From VAZQ01 sp963721005 (lineage in GTDB: Bacteria; Pseudomonadota; Alphaproteobacteria; Rhizobiales; Xanthobacteraceae): a stretch of DNA of 64,000 nucleotides. The translations under genes and the position numbers were made by a program. The notes under the pieces are model-generated. The model saw only the letters and a program-made list of their open reading frames with translations, had not been told where the DNA came from and did not search any database. Below are positions 60,432 to 64,000 of the stretch, piece after piece; the stretch's first letter is position 1, and every line of letters starts with the position of its first letter. The stretch is taken from contig CAVRHR010000007.1 of NCBI GenBank assembly GCA_963721005.1, forward strand, positions 1-64,000, read 5' to 3'.

Positions 60432-60743
60432 GTGAAGCAGTTCGACATCGTGGCCAATCCGTTCCCGCGCAGCCGCGGGCGGCAACCGTTCCTGGTGGCC
60501 CTGCAGAGCGATCTGGTGCGCAGCCTCGATACCGTCGTGGTCGCCCCGCTGGAGCCGGCCGCATCGGGAACGTTCGCCGACCGCCTCAATCCGCGCGTCG
60601 ACGTCGAGGGTCAGCCGTTCGTTCTGGTCGCCCAGGAGTTGGTGACGGTGCGCAAGAGCGTGCTCGGCAAGCCCCACGGCTCGATCGCCGGCGCACGCGA
60701 TGCGGTCATCGCCGCGCTCGATCTGCTGTTCACCGGTTTCTGA
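60432..60743 (+). CDS. ccdB: CcdB-type gyrase-inhibiting toxin
   Basis: A 103-residue toxin, starting at a GTG seven bases after ccdA: VKQFDIVANPFPRSRGRQPF, then LVALQSDLVRSLDTVVVAPL, and the C-terminal LVTVRKSVLGKPHGSIAGAR with ALDLLFTGF. In F plasmid CcdB the last residues W-G-I contact GyrA; this copy ends TGF, so activity cannot be judged. A longer form from an ATG at 60405 overlapping ccdA is possible. Confidence 0.85.
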   Translation: MKQFDIVANPFPRSRGRQPFLVALQSDLVRSLDTVVVAPLEPAASGTFADRLNPRVDVEGQPFVLVAQELVTVRKSVLGKPHGSIAGARDAVIAALDLLFTGF

Positions 60744-60836
60744 AGACACCGGGTCAGCAGCTAGAGCATGCGATCGTTCGCGGCCGTCGATGCCCACACG
60801 GGGTGTGGCACCAATTCCACTTCTCGCGATGACGCT

Positions 60837-61379
60837 CTACCGCACCACGCCCGAGATGCAGCAGGGACGGTGCTGCGGGCTAGTCACCCGATCCTTGAGA
60901 AAGCAGGTGGCCGAGGTGCCCACATAGCCGGGCCGGGCATAGGTCCAGGCCCGGCATTGCGGCTCCCCGGCGCAGGCGGCGGCGCAGCTCTTGCCGGTCG
61001 GATCGGGCGGCAGCTCCAGGCTTCGGAGGTCGCCGCCGTAGCGATCGATCCCGAACTCGATCGGATCGCTGCGCGGCTCGATGACGCCGGCGCCGCGCAC
61101 GCCGGAAACGCAGCAGCTGGAAGCGACGCGCGGGGGTACCCGCGACTTGAGCCAGCAGATCGCCGCCGCGTTCTCGGTCACCGGATAGGAGAACGCCCAG
61201 GCCCGGCAGCGCTGGTCCCGCTCGCAGCGGCCGGCGCACTGGGCCGGATCGCCGGAGCGCACCGGGAAGCTGGTATAGTCGCCGCCGAGACGATCGAAAC
61301 CGACCTGCGCCTGCGCGGCGGCGAGCCCGGCGAGCAGCATCAGCAGGCAGCCCATCAATTGCACGCCAACTCGTCGCAT
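60837..61379 (-). CDS. exported protein with two PAN/Apple domains
   Basis: A 180-residue exported protein (signal residues 1-25, AAQAQ) with a duplicated cysteine-rich domain: DRLGGDYTSFPVRSGDPAQC and DRYGGDLRSLELPPDPTGKS C begin the two repeats, each with CRAWAFSYP or CRAWTYARP, CWLK or CFLK, and CCVSGV or CCISGV. PAN domains bind carbohydrates or proteins. The start is MRRVGVQL; an earlier ATG is less likely. Convergent with ccdB and divergent from the antiporter gene. Confidence 0.85.
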   Translation of the reverse strand: MRRVGVQLMGCLLMLLAGLAAAQAQVGFDRLGGDYTSFPVRSGDPAQCAGRCERDQRCRAWAFSYPVTENAAAICWLKSRVPPRVASSCCVSGVRGAGVIEPRSDPIEFGIDRYGGDLRSLELPPDPTGKSCAAACAGEPQCRAWTYARPGYVGTSATCFLKDRVTSPQHRPCCISGVVR

Positions 61380-61519
61380 CCGATCAAGCCTTCCTGCGCG
61401 CCGCTCCCGCGTGCCATCCATGTTAGATAACCCGGCGGCCGGAGGCGAGGGCCGCGAATGCCCAAGGCGCCGGTTTGGGAAACCATCCCCGGCATTTCAA
61501 CGCCATCCGGAACCACATC

Positions 61520-63364
61520 ATGGACCACCCGAGCGATGAATTCGGTTTCTTCACGCTGGCCGTGGTGCTGCTGGCGGCCGCCGTGGCCAGCGTCCCGATC
61601 GCGCGGCGGCTCGGGCTCTCCGCCATCGTGGCCTATCTGATCGCCGGCATCATCATCGGACCGCACGGGCTGGGGGTGTTCCGCACCCCGGGCAGCATCC
61701 TGAGCGTGGCGGAGCTCGGCATCGTGATGCTGCTGTTCCTGATCGGGCTCGAGCTCGAGCTGGGCAAGCTCTTGGCCATGCGGCGGGCGATTTTCGGCCT
61801 CGGCACCGCGCAATTGGTCCTGACCGCAACCACCATCGGCGGCCTGGCCTACGGCTTCGGCTGGCTCAGCTGGCGCGGGGCGGTGATCGCCGGAGTGGCA
61901 CTGGCGCTGTCGGCCACCGCGATCGCGCTGCAGATCCTGGAGGAGCGCGGGCAGCTGCAGCAGGTCTACGGCCAGCGCGCTTTTGCGATCCTCTTGTTCC
62001 AGGACATGGCGGTGGTGCCGCTGCTGGCATTGCTGCCGCTCTTGGGCGAAGGGGCGAACCCGCATGGCGACCCGCTGGCGGCGCTGCGCTCGGTGGCGCT
62101 GATCGCGGCCGCCATTGCGCTGGTGGTCGCGGCCGGCCGCTATCTGCTCAATCCCGCGTTCCGGCTGCTGGCCGCGACCGGCGCCCGCGAGGTCATGACC
62201 GCGTCCGCCCTCCTGGTCGTGCTCGGCGCCGCGCTGATCATGCAGGCCGCCGGCATGTCGATGGCGCTGGGCGCCTTCCTGGCCGGCGTCCTGCTCGCCG
62301 AATCCAACTATCGGCACGAGCTGGAAGCCGATATCGAGCCGTTCCGCGGCCTGCTGCTGGCGCTGTTCTTCATGGGCATCGGCATGACCATCGACATGAA
62401 CGTCGTGTACCAAAATGCCGCGCTGATCCTCGGCGCCGCGGTCGTGCTGACCGTGCTCAAGGCCGGGATCGTGTTCCTCTTGTTTCGCGCGACCTGTGCC
62501 CGCGCGGATGCGTTGCGCGCCGGTTCGGTACTCACCGGCGCCGGCGAGTTCGCCTTCGTGCTGGTGCCGCTCGGAGCGTCGCTGGCGATCTTCGATGCCG
62601 CCCAGGTGAGCCTGCTCACCGCCATTGCGGCCACCACCATGATGCTGGGGCCGCCGGTCGCCGGCCTGTCGGACCTGGCGCTGCGCCGGCTGTCGAAGCG
62701 CAACCAGATCGAGGCCGACGATTTCACCGACGCCCGCGGCTCGGTGCTGGTGATCGGCTTCGGCCGCTTCGGCCAGATCGTCTCGCAATGCCTCTTGGCC
62801 GAGGACGTCGATGTCACCACCATCGACAAGGACCCCGACATGATCCGGGACGCCGGCCGTTTCGGCTTCAAGATTTATTACGGGGACGGTACGCGGCTCG
62901 ACGTGCTGCGCGCCGCCGGCGCCGCCGCTGTCAGGCTGATCGCGATCTGCATCGACGACCGCGAGGCCGCCAGCCGGGTGGTCGATCTGGTGCATGCCGA
63001 GTTCCCGGGCGTGAAGCTCTATGTGCGCTCCTACGACCGCCGCCATACGCTGCAGCTGATCGCCAAGGACGTCGACTTCAGCGTGCGCGAAACCTTCGAG
63101 TCGGCGCTGGTGCTCGGCCGCAAGGCGCTGGAGACGCTCGGCATCGAGCCCGAGCGCGCCGGCGCGGTGATCGATTTCGTGCGCAGCCGCGATCAGGAAC
63201 GCCTGGTCCTGCAGCAGGCCGGCGGCGACGCGGCCGGCATCGACCTGTTGCGGGCCCGCATGGTGCAGGAGCCGTTGAGCGAGCCCGAGCGCGAAGCCAA
63301 AGCCCTCAACCCGGAGGCGGAGGCGATCATCGAAAGCGACGCGGAGCGCAGCGCCCCTCAATAG
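61520..63364 (+). CDS. KefC/CPA2-type cation:proton antiporter
   Basis: A 614-residue protein. Residues 1-390 form about twelve membrane helices of the CPA2 family (YLIAGIIIGPHGLGVFR, ILLFQDMAVVPLLALLP with the conserved aspartate, GAFLAGVLLAES). Residues 405-530 form a TrkA-N domain (SVLVIGFGRFGQIVSQCLLA and TIDKDPDMI) that binds NAD(H) and gates the channel. It likely exchanges K+ for H+, and some members respond to glutathione. It ends by overlapping gshA convergently by seven bases, so glutathione control would fit the neighbourhood. Confidence 0.9.
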   Translation: MDHPSDEFGFFTLAVVLLAAAVASVPIARRLGLSAIVAYLIAGIIIGPHGLGVFRTPGSILSVAELGIVMLLFLIGLELELGKLLAMRRAIFGLGTAQLVLTATTIGGLAYGFGWLSWRGAVIAGVALALSATAIALQILEERGQLQQVYGQRAFAILLFQDMAVVPLLALLPLLGEGANPHGDPLAALRSVALIAAAIALVVAAGRYLLNPAFRLLAATGAREVMTASALLVVLGAALIMQAAGMSMALGAFLAGVLLAESNYRHELEADIEPFRGLLLALFFMGIGMTIDMNVVYQNAALILGAAVVLTVLKAGIVFLLFRATCARADALRAGSVLTGAGEFAFVLVPLGASLAIFDAAQVSLLTAIAATTMMLGPPVAGLSDLALRRLSKRNQIEADDFTDARGSVLVIGFGRFGQIVSQCLLAEDVDVTTIDKDPDMIRDAGRFGFKIYYGDGTRLDVLRAAGAAAVRLIAICIDDREAASRVVDLVHAEFPGVKLYVRSYDRRHTLQLIAKDVDFSVRETFESALVLGRKALETLGIEPERAGAVIDFVRSRDQERLVLQQAGGDAAGIDLLRARMVQEPLSEPEREAKALNPEAEAIIESDAERSAPQ

Positions 63365-64000
63365 GCATATTCGGAATAGATCGGATCGACCGAGCCGCCC
63401 CACGGCCCGTGATATTTCTCCAGCAGCTCCTCGGCCGGGGTGATGCCGCGCGCGACGAACTCCTGCAGCGGCCGCAGGTAACGGGTCTCGTCATGGCCGT
63501 TGCCGTCGAGCCGCGCGCGCCGCCGCAACCCCTGCTCGGCCAAGGCCAGCGTCGCCTTGGCGAGCTGCAGGACGCTGCGGCCCCCGATGCTGGCCTTGAA
63601 GCCGAGCCGGGGCACGTCGTCGCGCAGCTGCTGGCGCTCCTGCGCGTTCCAATTCTTGGCCAGGTCCCAGGCCGCCGCGAGCGCATCGTCGTCGTAGAGC
63701 AGGCCCACCCAATAGGCCGGCAGCGCCGGCAGCCAGCGCCAGGGCCCGCTGTCGGAGCCGCGCATCTCAAGATAGCGCTTGAGCCGCACTTCCGGAAATA
63801 TCGTCGAGATGTGATTGGCCCAATCCGAGATGGTGGCGCGCTCGCCCGGCATGCCGGGAAGCTTGCCGGCCATCAGGTCGCGGAACGACTGGCCGGACAC
63901 GTCGACATAGTGGTCGCCGCGTTTGATGAAATACATCGGCACGTCGAGCGCATAGTCGACCCAGCGCTCGAAGCCCATGCCAGGCTCGAACGCCCAGGGC
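63358..64000 (-). CDS. gshA: glutamate-cysteine ligase, C-terminal part
   Basis: The last 213 residues of a class-II-like glutamate-cysteine ligase (the alphaproteobacterial and plant type): WVDYALDVPMYFIKRGDHYV, PEVRLKRYLEMRGSDSGPWR, LPAYWVGLLYDDDALAAAWD and LEKYHGPWGGSVDPIYSEYA at the end. The frame stays open past an internal methionine to the right edge (WAFEPGMGFERW), so the gene continues outside. It makes gamma-glutamylcysteine, the first step to glutathione. Confidence 0.92.
   Translation of the reverse strand, partial: PWAFEPGMGFERWVDYALDVPMYFIKRGDHYVDVSGQSFRDLMAGKLPGMPGERATISDWANHISTIFPEVRLKRYLEMRGSDSGPWRWLPALPAYWVGLLYDDDALAAAWDLAKNWNAQERQQLRDDVPRLGFKASIGGRSVLQLAKATLALAEQGLRRRARLDGNGHDETRYLRPLQEFVARGITPAEELLEKYHGPWGGSVDPIYSEYAY

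Noticed and set aside
61355..63403. Open frame of 682 codons on the minus strand
   Set aside because: Antisense to the KefC-type antiporter gene; no ribosome site, no domain.
1..64000. tRNA, rRNA or CRISPR
   Set aside because: Scanned by eye for T-loop GTTCGA patterns with matching acceptor stems and for regular short repeats with spacers; none convincing. A tRNA search program would be decisive.

Overview
The window looks like a chromosomal segment of a high-GC alphaproteobacterium of the order Rhizobiales/Hyphomicrobiales, close to Bradyrhizobium or Rhodopseudomonas. The grounds are the F0 ATP synthase operon with separate b' and b subunits, a Shemin-pathway 5-aminolevulinate synthase, the ctaC-ctaD-ctaB-coxF-ctaG-ctaE-DUF983-SURF1 oxidase cluster, thrC followed by an M16 peptidase and an acetyltransferase, and dispersed palindromic repeats of the kind common in that group. 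This is recognition by eye; no database search was run.

Layout. 0-4.5 kb: a phosphotriesterase-family hydrolase with an orphan substrate-binding protein, a small secreted protein with a strong terminator, and an IlvD/Edd-type sugar-acid dehydratase. 4.7-7.0 kb: a chemoreceptor signalling domain fused at its C-terminus to a urea/amide-binding domain. 7.2-11 kb: hemA, an AbrB-type membrane protein and yjbQ. 11.1-13.7 kb: atpI-atpB-atpE-b'-b. 14-18.2 kb: a lipoprotein, a GNAT enzyme, an M16 peptidase and thrC. 18.2-49.3 kb: an accessory block, mostly of exported proteins. 49.4-56.1 kb: the aa3 cytochrome oxidase cluster. 56.4-64 kb: an IalB-like protein, tldD, a complete ISAs1-type insertion sequence, a ccdAB pair, a PAN-domain protein, a KefC-type antiporter and the C-terminal part of gshA.

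The accessory block is the most unusual part. It lies between SURF1 and thrC, two minus-strand genes that I recall as close neighbours in relatives. It carries eleven members (ten intact, one frameshifted) of one family of secreted proteins of about 240-370 residues. They share a core of the type G-[RK]-[WY]-x(2,6)-G-x-x-L-x-x-[DE]-T, and no function is known to me. With them are a LuxR-type regulator, an isochorismatase fold lacking its catalytic residues, a formylglycine-generating-enzyme fold lacking its cysteines, a DUF6152-like protein, a bicupin, a SoxC/cytochrome pair, a diheme cytochrome c, an orphan [2Fe-2S] subunit, and several solute-binding proteins without permeases. Nearly all have export signals, so the block looks like a periplasmic module built by duplication. 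An IS630 element, an ISAs1 remnant and a tandem duplication show that the region has been rearranged.

Three genes carry apparent single-base frameshifts: ctaC near 55970, the DUF6152-like gene near 25778, and one family copy near 26358. The ctaC case is surprising in an otherwise intact oxidase cluster and may be a sequencing error. No tRNA, rRNA or CRISPR array was seen.
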